Positions 55,132 through 64,000 of a stretch of DNA of 64,000 nt are shown in pieces (within the stretch, counting starts at the first letter, position 1; each line of letters starts with the position of its first letter). This DNA is from Bos javanicus. Taxonomy: Eukaryota > Chordata > Mammalia > Artiodactyla > Bovidae. Below the pieces are notes generated by a model. It did no database searches and had not been told where the DNA came from. It worked only from the letters and a program-made list of their open reading frames with translations. The DNA is taken from contig NC_083876.1 of the NCBI RefSeq assembly GCF_032452875.1, positions 4,278,001 through 4,342,000 of the forward strand. Direction: 5' to 3'. The position numbers were made by a program, and so were the translations under genes.

Positions 55132-55963
55132 TGTTATTTCCTTTGTGGTTTGATGATTTTTTGGTAGTATATTTGTGTTTCTTTCTCTCTAGTTTTTGTG
55201 TATCTAAGGTAGAATTTTGATTTGTGGATACCATGGAATTTGCATATATTGACTTATTACTACTTTTACTTATTTTAAAATGGTAGTTGTTTACATTCAA
55301 ACATGTTCTGAAAAATAGACGTTTTTTTACTGCCCTCTCTCTCATTTTGTGTTTTAATTTCTTGCTTTACATTTCATATGTATCTGTTCACTGTTTATTG
55401 TAGTTCAAGTTGTTTGTACAATTTTGTTGTCTTTTAATATTCATACCAGTTTATTTAAATAGGCAATCTTAATTATTGATTTTTTTTTCTTTTTTAAAGA
55501 TTCTTAATTCTTCTTATAACCTTTCTCTACCTCTTAGATAAAACTCCTTATTTATTATAAGATTGGTTTACTATTGGTGAACTCTTTTAGTTTTTTATTC
55601 TCTTAGAAGTTCTTCATCTCTTCTCTCCTTCAACTTTAAATAATAATTCACCTGGTAGCATGTTCTATGTTGCACGTTTTTCCCTTTCGGCACTTTGAAT
55701 ATATCACGCCATTTTTTCTGACCTGCAAAGTTTCTTATGACTTTTCAAAGATCTTTGCAAAATCAGTCAATAGCCTTATGGGAGCTCTGTTGGATATAAT
55801 ACTATTTTTCATTTGCTATCTTTAGAATCCTCTATATTTAAACTTTGCCTTTTTAATTATAATATTTCTTAGTGTGGATATGTTTTAGTTCACTTTGTTT
55901 GAATCCCTCTGTGTTTCCTGTACCTGAATGTCTGTTTTCTTCTTCAAGTTTGGAAAGTTTTAA

Positions 55964-56034
55964 TTGATGTATGGCAAAACCAATACAGTATTGTAATGTA
56001 ATTAGCATCCAATCAAAATAAATAAATCTATATT
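55964..56034 (+). mobile_element. Short ruminant L1 3' end, sense
   Basis: GATGTATGGCAAAACCAATA, then AATTAGCATCCAATCAAAAT and an A-rich tail, is the last part of a ruminant L1, about 70 bp. It sits in the antisense L1 ORF1 region. Confidence 0.85.
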
Positions 56035-56419
56035 AAAAAAATATTATCAAATACATTTTCAATTCTCCTCTCTCTATCTCCTTTTTCTGGCACTCCTAAA
56101 ATATGAATGCTTATATAACTGATGTTACCCAGAGCTCTCTTAGACTATTCTAACATTTAATTGGTTTTCTTTTTGCTGTTCTGATTGGGATATTTCCATT
56201 ACCCCATCTTCTAGATTACTTATGTGCTCTATATCACTCAGTCTTATGTTAATTACTTCTAGTGTTGTTTTAATGTTTGTTATTGTATTCTTCTGTTCTG
56301 ACTTTTATCTTTTAAAAATATTTTATAGTTTCTTATTAAAATTCTGACTGTGTTCATCTATTCTTTATTTCAGTTAAGATTCTAATTACTAATGCTTTTA
56401 ATTATTTGGTAAGTCATTA

Positions 56420-56451
56420 ATATATGTTTCATTAAAAAATGAAACATATAT
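56420..56451. repeat. 14-bp perfect inverted repeat
   Basis: ATATATGTTTCATT and AATGAAACATATAT are separated by AAAA. This could form a hairpin and lies just left of an L1-end insertion. Confidence 0.95.
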
Positions 56452-56465
56452 AAACATTATATTAA

Positions 56466-56621
56466 AAAATATAACTTCATTTATGTTAACTGGAGGTTAA
56501 TTACTTTACAGTATTGTATTGGTTTTGCCATACATCAACATGAATCCGCCACAGGTATACACATGTTCCCCATTCCAAACCTCCGTCCCTCCTCCCTCCC
56601 TGTACCATCCCTCTGGGTTTA
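56466..56621 (-). mobile_element. Ruminant L1 3' UTR end, antisense, about 155 bp
   Basis: GGAGGTTAATTACTTTACAG, CATACATCAACATGAATCC and TCCCTCCTCCCTCCCTGTAC are the complement of the ruminant L1 3' end. It is 5'-truncated and lies in the older L1. Confidence 0.9.
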
Positions 56622-58080
56622 TTCTTTATTCTCAATCTTTCAATTGAAAATAATTTCTCTGCCTTCTCACTTTGCTTAATTTTCTCTGTCTCTATGAATT
56701 GAGGTAAAATACTTATATATGGCAGTCTTGAAGGGGTATTCTTATGGGGGAGCTTCCATATACAGTCTGAATGTGCCCAGTGACTTTGATGGTAGAACTG
56801 GATTTAATGTGAATGCAAGTCATTTATTCAGGGTTTGCTGGCAACTAGTATCTTGAAAAGTGTTGGAGCCATAAATGGAGGGGCAAGGAATGGGGCCAGA
56901 TGTGAGGTAGAGTTTTCTCTTTGCTCACTAGTCATCACTGCCCTTTGGGGAGTGGTATTAGGTCCAAAGTTTCTGGAGCAAGAGCCCTAAGGGACAGTCT
57001 GAGTAGTCTCTCTTCTTTTAACTGTGAACTCTCCCCTGTCTCACTACTGGTGCTCTTGCCCCAGAGGGGAGCAGTACTGGAACAAGAGGTGTTTATGTGG
57101 GACTTTGGCTTCTGTTGGGGTGCATGCTGTGGTGGGTTTTCTTCAGATAGAGATTTGGGCTTCGCCTGCCCGCCTCAAAAGCCGTTTTCTGTCTGAGTCT
57201 CCTTTGTTCCTCATAGTTGTTTATACCTCTCAGCCAGTTGTATAGAGGATCCACATGGCACATGGGCTTCACCTGGACTTTCAGTGTGCATGGGGGCGCA
57301 TGGGCTACTGCAGTCTAGTCTCAATCAGATATTAAAACTTCTTTTGATGAGCTGTTTGGGTAAGCTCCAGCAATGGTTGTCCCTGCCTTCCATAGACACC
57401 ATCCTGGACTCATGTTGCCTCTCCATCCCATAGCCGAACTCCTTTCTAGTGGTGGTAGCCCTAACTCCAGTGTGGAACATCAGTGAGAAGTAAAGGGGGC
57501 TGGAGTTCTCACTTGACTCAAGCTGGAGTATGCACTAGAGTGGTCGTGGAAAACCAGGTAGCCACACAAGCAGTCGTCAATCTGCCCTCTTGACCCTGCC
57601 TTAAGAACAAGCTAGTATCCATGTGTTCCTCATGAGTGGAATCCAGGCTTCCCAGAACCCTCCTGCTGGGTCCAGCAGCCTCTAACTAGTCAAGGGGATT
57701 TGTATTCCCTGTGTGGGACCCCAAGGCTCAAGTACCCCATATGCGGTTCAAAATATTCACTCCCCAGAGAGGGTTTCCATCTGTGTAATATCCCTATTCC
57801 CCTGGGTCCCCATCCAGGAGTACAATTCACAACACGATCACCTCCCTTCCTTTCCTACTTGATTCCATGTGGATCTTTCTTGCAGTCGGTTGTATAAGAG
57901 TCTTTTGGCCAGTTTCCAATTAGTTTTCAGTGAGGATTGTTTTACAGGTAGACATATTTTTTTTTATGTATTTGTGAGGGGAAGTGATTTCCACATCTGT
58001 ACTTGATCAATCTTGGTTGATCTCCCTACAGTCTTTGTTTTTGAAAATAAGTCAGAAAATTTTTAATTTTAGCTATTCCT

Positions 58081-58375
58081 ATAGTTGATAGCAGAGAAGG
58101 CAATGGCACCCCACTCCAGTACTCTTGCCTGGAAAATCCCATGGACAGAGGAGCCTGGAAGGCTGCAGTCCATGGGGTCGCTGAGGGTCGGACACGACTG
58201 AGTGACTTCACTTTCACTTTTCACTTTCATGCATTGGAGAAGGAAAGGGCAACCCACTCCAGTGTTGTTGCCTGGAGAATCCCAGGGATGGGGGAGCCTG
58301 GTGAGCTGCCGTCTATGGGGTCGCACAGAGTCGGACATGACTGAAGTGACTTAGCAGCAGCAGCATAGTTGATAG
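58081..58375 (+). mobile_element. Full-length BOV-A2 SINE with 11-bp target duplication
   Basis: Two complete BOV-A units with linker and AGC-triplet tail (58092-58364, 273 bp) are enclosed by ATAGTTGATAG at 58081-58091 and 58365-58375. This is the least damaged SINE in the window. Both GACACGACTGAGTGAC and GACATGACTGAAGTGAC unit ends are present. Confidence 0.96.
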
Positions 58376-58499
58376 AGCTTTTGTGTATATCATCCTTGAG
58401 TATCAGTGATTATGATAATATTTACTTAAAAATAAGATACAGTCCAATATATATTTGCATGCATAACATAATGATTAGGATAATTAAGGCTGGCAAAAT

Positions 58500-58725
58500 A
58501 CTTCTCAGTTTCAAATTCTTTCCCCATTCCTTAGCTGTGTGACTTCAGGCACATTGCCTAACTTGTCTGCATCCTTGGTTCTTTATCAGTAAAATGGGAT
58601 ATTAATTTGGCTTGCCTCATAAGATTATTGTAAAAGTTAAATGAACTAACCAATAGGAAATATTTAAAACAATTTCTGGGACCTATGCAGAAATCACTCA
58701 ACAGATATTGGCTGTTATTATGCGC
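58500..58725 (+). mobile_element. MIR SINE
   Basis: The MIR core reads AGCTGTGTGACTTCAGGCAC, then CAGTAAAATGGGATATTAA, GCCTCATAAGATTATTGT and a 3' part with AAATCACTCAACAGATATTGG. This is the longest MIR here. Confidence 0.85.
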
Positions 58726-59686
58726 TTATGGAAAAGACCATTTATTTATGCTCTACCTAAATTACTAATTAACATTTGATGATTGATATTAGTGCCTTTT
58801 TGCATGTTTTATATTCCATAATTTAATGATGCTTATATTTGAAAAAATTGGAAGCCACTTTTTGAGCAGTGTCCTTTGAGTTCATTCTGCTTTACTTGGC
58901 ACAGCTGTTACCATTTACATATTCATTCCACCATAATTTATTTATTTTTTTACCAGCTTGTTTATGCCAGGTTTATTATAATTAAAAAAGCAAATGCTAG
59001 AACTAAAACCTTGTGACAATAACATGCTAAGTAATTGCTAACCATAGAATTTATATGTATTTAAATTTGTCACCAAGTAAAATATTAAAGTAAAACATAA
59101 TTGAATATTATCTCATTATTCTTAAAATGTTCCAGAAAATGCACTATTAAAAATATTCCTGGAGGAACTTCTGGTTTGAATTTTTTATACAATCCCTTAA
59201 GTCTGTTTGATTTTGTTTGAATACTAACCTGTTCAGATTATGATAAAACCAGTTAACCTGTGTATTCTGCACTTCATCAAAAATCAAATTATCAACATAC
59301 AGCTGATATAACAGTTTGTAACCAACAACTCAAAATATTTAATCTTTTTTGATACTAAATTAATAATTGTGATTATTTGGTAATACACTTATATTATATA
59401 ACATTTTTCATAATTATTGAAATTATTTAGAAATTTCAATTTTGATTCATATATAGCCCAGGACTAAAATATCTAAAAAATATAGCAATAGTAAAAGAGA
59501 AAATGATTTACAAGAACATAAAGTGAAAAATAAAAATAATCATTTATACATTTCTTACAGATATATAACATTACTTAGTGAAGTAAAATAACCCACATTA
59601 AAAAAAAATGAGATTCCTTCTGTAAATCTCTGTATACATGGTTGCCACTGTTCTATAGAAAGCAAGGAGGAACATCTTTTCCTAGG
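58726..59686. other. No gene or repeat recognised
   Basis: AT-rich unique-looking DNA. Confidence 0.5.
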
Positions 59687-59687
59687 T

Positions 59688-59818
59688 GCATGCTAAGTCA
59701 CTTTAGTCATGTCCGACTCTTTGCAATCCTATAGACTATAAGCCTGCCGGGCTGCTGTGTCTATGGGATTCTCCAGGTAAGAATATTGGAGTGTACTGCC
59801 ATTTCTTTCTCCAGGGAT
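59688..59818 (-). mobile_element. 5'-truncated Bov-tA SINE
   Basis: The complement-strand core and 3' end run from GCTAAGTCACTTTAGTCATG to GCCATTTCTTTCTCCAGGG. The tRNA-like head is missing. Confidence 0.88.
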
Positions 59819-59847
59819 TTTTCTTATAATAAAGCTTTAAGAACTGT

Positions 59848-60231
59848 GGGGCAATGGAATATTGCTCAGCCACAAAAAGGAATAAAATTGTGTCATTTGC
59901 AGAGATGTGTCATACAGGGTGGAGTAAGAGACAAAAATAAATATTGTATATTAATGCATATATGTGGAATCTAGAAAAAAATGTTCTTGTGAATTTTTCA
60001 AAGCAAGAATAGAGACACAGACATAGAGAACAAATGTATGGACACCAAGTACAGAAAGGGGAAGTGGGATAAACTGGGACATTGAGGTTGACATAGATAC
60101 ACAATTATGTAAAAAAATATAGATAACTAATGAAAACCTACTGTCTAGCACGGGGAACCTCTATTCAATGCTCTGTGGTGATGTAAGTGGAAAGGAAATC
60201 CAAAAAAAGGGGAGATGTATATATATATATA

Positions 60232-60276
<45 letters not shown>

Positions 60277-60360
60277 CTGATTCACTATCCTGTATAGCAG
60301 AAACTAACACAACACTGTAAAGCAATTCTACTCCAATAAAAATTTAAAAAAAAAAAAAAA
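59848..60360 (+). mobile_element. Ruminant L1 3' end, sense, with internal (TA)n
   Basis: The ORF2 end (CAATGGAATATTGCTCAGCC) is followed by the 3' UTR with AATGAAAACCTACTGTCTAG, CTCTGTGGTGATGTAAGTGG, a long TA tract at about 60216-60275, AGCTGATTCACTATCC and CTACTCCAATAAAAAT plus an A run. Flanking GAACTG on both sides may be a short target duplication. Confidence 0.9.
60216..60276. repeat. (TA)n microsatellite in L1 3' UTR
   Basis: Two TA runs are separated by TGTGTA. The position is where related L1 3' UTRs carry a short TATATG stretch, so the tract expanded after insertion. Confidence 0.95.
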
Positions 60361-60361
60361 G

Positions 60362-60876
60362 GAACTGAGGGAAAGACAGATTCACTCTATACTTTCTACA
60401 TAGTGGAGTAATTTTACATAAATTCAAAATTATCTTTTCTTAAATACTGTGGCATACAATAGCAGAAGGATATGTGGATAATAAGCTCGTGCATATTAAA
60501 GTCTAAATCACAGCTAACATTGAGTTCATTATTTTATCACAACTCTGTTAGCCAGTATCTGCATTTCAGTCACTATTACATAAATGCAATAAATTCTATA
60601 TTCTCAAATAGAATATTCTCAGAATGAAGTCTGTCATTTGTACAGACGGCATTACATATTTCTTTTTAGAACTGAAAAGAAGACCAACTTAAGTATTTGT
60701 GTGCTTTATCTATTTCAACATTTTCCCCAAAAAAATTCATTTTACAAACTCATCTTCAAAAATCTTCATTTCAAATCCTGTAAGTTAAAATTATCTGCAC
60801 CTTAATAGTCAAATTCATTTTTTTCCAATTACAGTCACAGATTTCTAAAATTTTTATTTTCTCCCTATCCATCAGA
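60362..60876. other. No gene or repeat recognised
   Basis: AT-rich sequence with no supported feature. Confidence 0.5.
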
Positions 60877-60879
60877 CCA

Positions 60880-61073
60880 GTGGTTCTTTCAAACTTTAGC
60901 TATCTGAGAATTATCTAGAGGGCTTGTAAACACAAGTGATTGTGATTCCTTCTAGAAGTTTGTTTTCAATACATACAAATAAGTAGAATAAGGCATGATA
61001 ATTTACATGTGTATCAGCTTTCTATGAAATACTGCTGTAAATATTGGAGACCACTCTTTGAGAACCATCACTG
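60880..61073 (+). mobile_element. MER5A-type hAT MITE with both termini
   Basis: It starts CAGTGGTTCTTTCAAACTT and ends CTTTGAGAACCATCACTG, the imperfect inverted termini of MER5A. The interior GAATTATCTAGAGGGCTTGT also fits. The element is non-autonomous and codes for nothing. Confidence 0.85.
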
Positions 61074-61560
61074 TAAACCAAATGTTGCAAACACTCTCAC
61101 TTCTGAATGGACATCGTTCACACACTTTTGGCCTTAAGGTGCTTTAACAAATTAAAAAAAAAACAACAACAACTTTTCATATGTGTGTTCCTACCAAAAT
61201 GTTCAATGTTGTAATTTCAAGGCCAATACTGTAAATATAACTGATCATTAGGGCTACAGAGAGTACTATCCACAATTAGAGAAGTAGGAAAAGTGATTTT
61301 AATCCTTTGTGGTGATTATTGGATTATTTTAAAATATTTTGTAGGCAAAATAGAAATCCTCCAGTACTTTGTAGCTTATTAGTAAGTTGAATTATTTTTA
61401 AATGACTATTTAAGAATGTATTATAGAATATTTCATTCATTTCTAAAATCAATGAGACTTTCATGATAATTTTTTATTCTTTTCTGCTTTATATGTTTTT
61501 ATGTTTTATGATGTTTTTAACAACTCTTTGATGTATAAAATGTCCTAATCTGTGTGACTG
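61074..61560. other. No gene; short (AAC)n
   Basis: AT-rich sequence with an A run and AAC triplets at about 61154-61172. Confidence 0.5.
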
Positions 61561-61562
61561 TG

Positions 61563-61750
61563 TGAAAGTGAAGTGAAAGTCGCTCAGTCATGTCTGACTC
61601 TTTGCGATCCCATGGACTGTATATTCTCTAGGCCAGAATATTGAGTGGGTAGCCTTTCCCTTCTCTAGGGGATGTTCCCAACCCAGGGACCAAACCCAGG
61701 TGTCCCGCACTGTGAGTGGTTTTTTTACCAGCTGAGCCACAAGGGAAGAC
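61563..61750 (-). mobile_element. Bov-tA SINE abutting BovB
   Basis: The complement-strand SINE runs from GTGAAAGTCGCTCAGTCATG to GAGCCACAAGGGAAGAC. It touches the 5' edge of the next BovB with no spacer. Confidence 0.9.
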
Positions 61751-61803
61751 TTCATGGATCACCACAAACTGTGGAAAATTCTTAAAGACAGCTGACCTTC
61801 CTC

Positions 61804-62313
61804 TTGAGAACTCTGAATGCAGGTCAGGAAGCAACGGTTAGAACTGGACATGGAACAAAAGACTGGTTCCAAATTGGGAAAGGAGAACGTCAAGGTTGTA
61901 TATTGTCACCCTGCGTATTTAACTTCTATGCAGAGAACATCATAAGAAACGCTGGACTGGAAGAAGCACAAGCTGGAATCAAGATTGCTGGGAGAAATAT
62001 CAATAACCTCAGGTATGCAGATGACACCACCCTTATGGCAGAAAGTGAAGAGGAACTAAAAAGCCTGTTGATGAAAATGAAAGTGGAGAGTGAAAAAGTT
62101 GGCTTAAAGCTCAACATTCAGAAAACTAAGAACATGGCATCTGGTCCCACCACTTCATGGGAAATAGCTGGGGAAACAGTGGAAGCAGTGTCAGACTTTA
62201 AATTTTTGGGCTCCAAAATCAGTGCAGATGGTGACTGCAGCCATGAGATTAAAAGACGCTTACTCCTTGGAAGAAAAGTTATGACCAATCTAGACAGAAT
62301 ATTAAAAACATAG
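61804..62313 (+). pseudogene. BovB RT fragment, 169-codon open frame
   Basis: This is the longest open RT core in the window. It has the motif-B region ERQGCILSP (G to E change before R), the active site RYADDTTLM at about residue 70-78, and the downstream palm/thumb sequence to a stop at 62311-62313. It lacks the endonuclease, motif A and the C-terminus, so it is a fossil of a 5'-truncated insertion despite the open frame. The stop comes after ILKT, where other copies continue. Confidence 0.9.
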
Positions 62314-62493
62314 ACATTACTTTGCCAACAAAGGTCTTTCTAGTCTGGGCTATGGTTTTTTCCAGTAGTCATGTATGGATGTGAGAGGTGTACCATAAAG
62401 AAAGCTGAGCACCAAAGAATTGATGCTTTTTAACTGTGTTGTTGGAGAAGACTCTTGAGAGTCCCTTGGAGTGCAAGGAGATCCAACCAGTCG

Positions 62494-62647
62494 ATCTTAA
62501 AGGAAAGTGAAAGTGAAATAAAGTCACTCAGTCATGTCCGACCCTCAGCGACCCCATGGACTGCAGCCTTCCAGGCTCCTCCATCCATGGGATTTTCCAG
62601 GCAAGAGTACTGGAGTGGGGTGCCATTGCCTTCTCATCTTAAAGGAA
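62494..62647 (-). mobile_element. BOV-A SINE monomer in BovB, 12-bp target duplication
   Basis: A 130-bp complement-strand unit (62506-62635) is flanked by ATCTTAAAGGAA at 62494-62505 and 62636-62647. The duplicated target is BovB sequence, so it inserted later. Confidence 0.96.
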
Positions 62648-62925
62648 ATGAGTCCTAAATATTGACTGGAAGGACTGATGTTGAATGTGAAATCACAATA
62701 CTTTGGCCACCTGACTCATTTCAAAAGATCCTGATGCTGGGAAAGATTGAAGGCAGGAGGAGAAGGGGACGACAGAAGATGAGATGGTTGGATGGCATCA
62801 CCAACCCAATGGACATGAGTTTGAGTAAACTCCAGGAGTTGGTGTTGGACAGGGAGGCCTTGTTTGCTGCAATCTGTGGGGTCAGAAAGAGACAGACACG
62901 ACTGAGCAACTGAACTGAACTGAAT

Positions 62926-63289
62926 ATGTGTTAAGGCCTGTGAAGATTTTTAAAGTCATTTGGACATCAGAACTTCCTCTTCCAGGCAAAAGAGAACGAA
63001 AAAGAGTAAAATTTTTATTTATTTATATTATATTTTTGAAAAGTATCTCTTCTATCATAAAGGTTTGATAGTAAAAGTATTATCATAGTACTGAAGGGCT
63101 CAGTTAATGATTGTATGTAAAAATGTAACTGTTTTAATGTAGACTATAAGATGGAATAATTAGAAGGGGACATCAATAAAAATAAACATCTTCTCCCTTT
63201 GTTGAATGAACAGTATGATTTGGAGAAGTCAATTGATTCATCACATAATCAGATTTATTTTGAAATACAAGATGGAGAATGGATTTTGT
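62926..63289. other. No gene or repeat recognised
   Basis: AT-rich sequence with no supported feature. Confidence 0.5.
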
Positions 63290-63315
63290 ATTAAGTTAGT
63301 GAAGGGTGTGGAAGC

Positions 63316-63514
63316 ATTGCCACTTAGCCACGTCTACTCTGTGACCCTGTGGACTGTAGCCCGCCAGGCTCCTCTATCCATGGAATTCTCCAGGCAAGAA
63401 TACTGGAGTGGGTAGCCATTCCCTTCTCCAGGGGATCTTCCTGACCCAGGAATCAAACCCAGGTATCTTGTATTACAGGCAGATTCCTTATTGTCTGGGC
63501 CACCAGGGAAACCC
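63316..63514 (-). mobile_element. Bov-tA SINE
   Basis: The complement-strand SINE runs from CACTTAGCCACGTC to GGCCACCAGGGAAACCC. ATTAAGTTA (63290-63298) and ATTAAATTA (63515-63523) may be its target duplication. Confidence 0.9.
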
Positions 63515-63523
63515 ATTAAATTA

Positions 63524-64000
63524 ATAGTACTAATTAAATATTAAGGGCATTTGAACAAGTTAAATAATAGCTTTACAAAATTTCCTTGTATCTTTTATAT
63601 TTTATAAGATTAAACCACAATAATATTTTACTTATAGAAATATAGTCACAATATGATAAATTACATTTGTAAAATAAAAAATGCAAATTTTGATTCTACT
63701 CAAAGTCCCCAGTCACTTCAAGAAAGCAAATAAAGATGAACTCTCAAAAGTGCAATTATTCATTAAGGCCCCACGTTGTAATTACAATTCAAAATATACT
63801 TAGTTTCAACCACCACTATTTATTGAGATTATTTGCACAAATCTCATGAAACTTGACACAATCAGCCTATCAATTATCTTTGTGTCATAGTCAGAATGGC
63901 TTACCACCTAGTTAACTGATATTTTAATGTAAATAATAAAATTAAAAGACTTGTAACTTGTGGTAGTAATGATTCTTAAATTACTTTGTCTTTTCACAAA
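63524..64000. other. No gene or repeat recognised
   Basis: AT-rich sequence to the window end. Confidence 0.5.

Larger units (their letters stand above)
52127..58035 (-). mobile_element. L1, antisense, 3' UTR to 5' UTR, interrupted
   Basis: The order on the plus strand is: 3' UTR (52127-52450, GAAGTATAGTTGATTGAC), ORF2 end (52450-53119, 53339-54025), ORF2 RT remnants (54870-55040), ORF1/inter-ORF (55130-55963, 56035-56460) and a GC-richer 5' UTR (about 56640-58035, with TGCTCTTGCCCCAGAGG and CTTCACCTGGACTTTCAG). It is therefore an almost end-to-end L1 on the minus strand with internal losses. A SINE, a BovB segment and two short ruminant L1 ends are inserted. No ORF is intact. Confidence 0.78.
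61752..62925 (+). mobile_element. BovB, 5'-truncated, with SINE inside
   Basis: The sense copy starts in the RT region (ATGGATCACCACAAACTGTG), crosses YADD and ends GAGCAACTGAACTGAACTG. A short deletion affects the start (near 61785). A BOV-A SINE is inserted at 62506-62635. Confidence 0.94.

Noticed and set aside
56640..58035. A GC-richer stretch that might be a CpG island or gene promoter
   Set aside because: It has few CpG sites and follows the order of an L1 5' UTR in antisense.
1..64000. Regularly spaced repeats as a CRISPR array or other defence system
   Set aside because: Repeats are irregularly spaced dispersed SINEs and LINEs in a mammalian genome. No array structure exists.

Overview
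This window looks like nuclear DNA of a bovid or other ruminant (cattle, sheep, goat or a relative). The evidence is the repeat content. There are about a dozen copies of the RTE-type LINE BovB, many tRNA-derived Bov-tA and BOV-A/BOV-A2 SINEs, ruminant-type L1 3' ends and one CHR-2-type SINE. Underneath lie older mammal-wide repeats: L1M-class LINE-1, MIR, Tigger1, MER5A, MER20. The DNA is AT-rich. I found no host protein-coding gene, RNA gene, CpG island, CRISPR array or operon. Every long open frame belongs to a decayed LINE or DNA-transposon protein, or is a chance read-through of a SINE.

Layout. 1-10.1 kb: one very old antisense L1, reading ORF2, ORF1, 5' UTR from left to right, split by SINEs, a Tigger1 transposon, a younger L1 and a BovB. 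10.1-16.7 kb: small L1 scraps, a hAT-type MITE, another old L1 3' end, two BovB fragments, and a SINE whose two parts lie in opposite orientation. 16.7-19.1 kb: a 2.3 kb BovB on the minus strand. 19.9-22.4 kb: antisense old L1 and a ruminant L1 3' end. 22.4-28.5 kb: sparse SINEs, a MIR and mostly unrecognised AT-rich DNA. 28.5-39.3 kb: a sense-oriented old L1 interrupted by a BovB fragment, a near full-length 3.19 kb BovB (31854-35041) and a 2.4 kb antisense ruminant L1 next to an old partial duplication. It ends in an inverted ORF2 segment. 39.3-42.5 kb: BovB fragment, a MIR with an 84-bp tandem duplication, and MER20. 42.5-44.8 kb: antisense L1M 3' end. 44.8-49.2 kb: sense L1 ORF2/3' UTR split by a rearranged BovB. 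49.2-52.1 kb: BovB, then unrecognised DNA. 52.1-58.0 kb: an antisense L1 from 3' UTR to 5' UTR. 58.0-64.0 kb: an intact BOV-A2, MIR, a ruminant L1 3' end, MER5A, and a BovB with a SINE inside.

There are no cooperating genes. What can be read is the order of insertions. Many SINE and BovB copies keep exact 8-15 bp target-site duplications, and nesting gives relative ages: old L1, Tigger1, MIR and MER elements first, then BovB, then Bov-tA/BOV-A2 and the ruminant L1 ends. Family names come from sequence features I recognise by eye, not from a database search. Boundaries without a stated target-site duplication are good to roughly 10-30 bp, and those of very old elements are looser. I do not see a new biological system. 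The points worth checking are structural: inversions, a partial duplication, composite insertions and tandem duplications inside old repeats.
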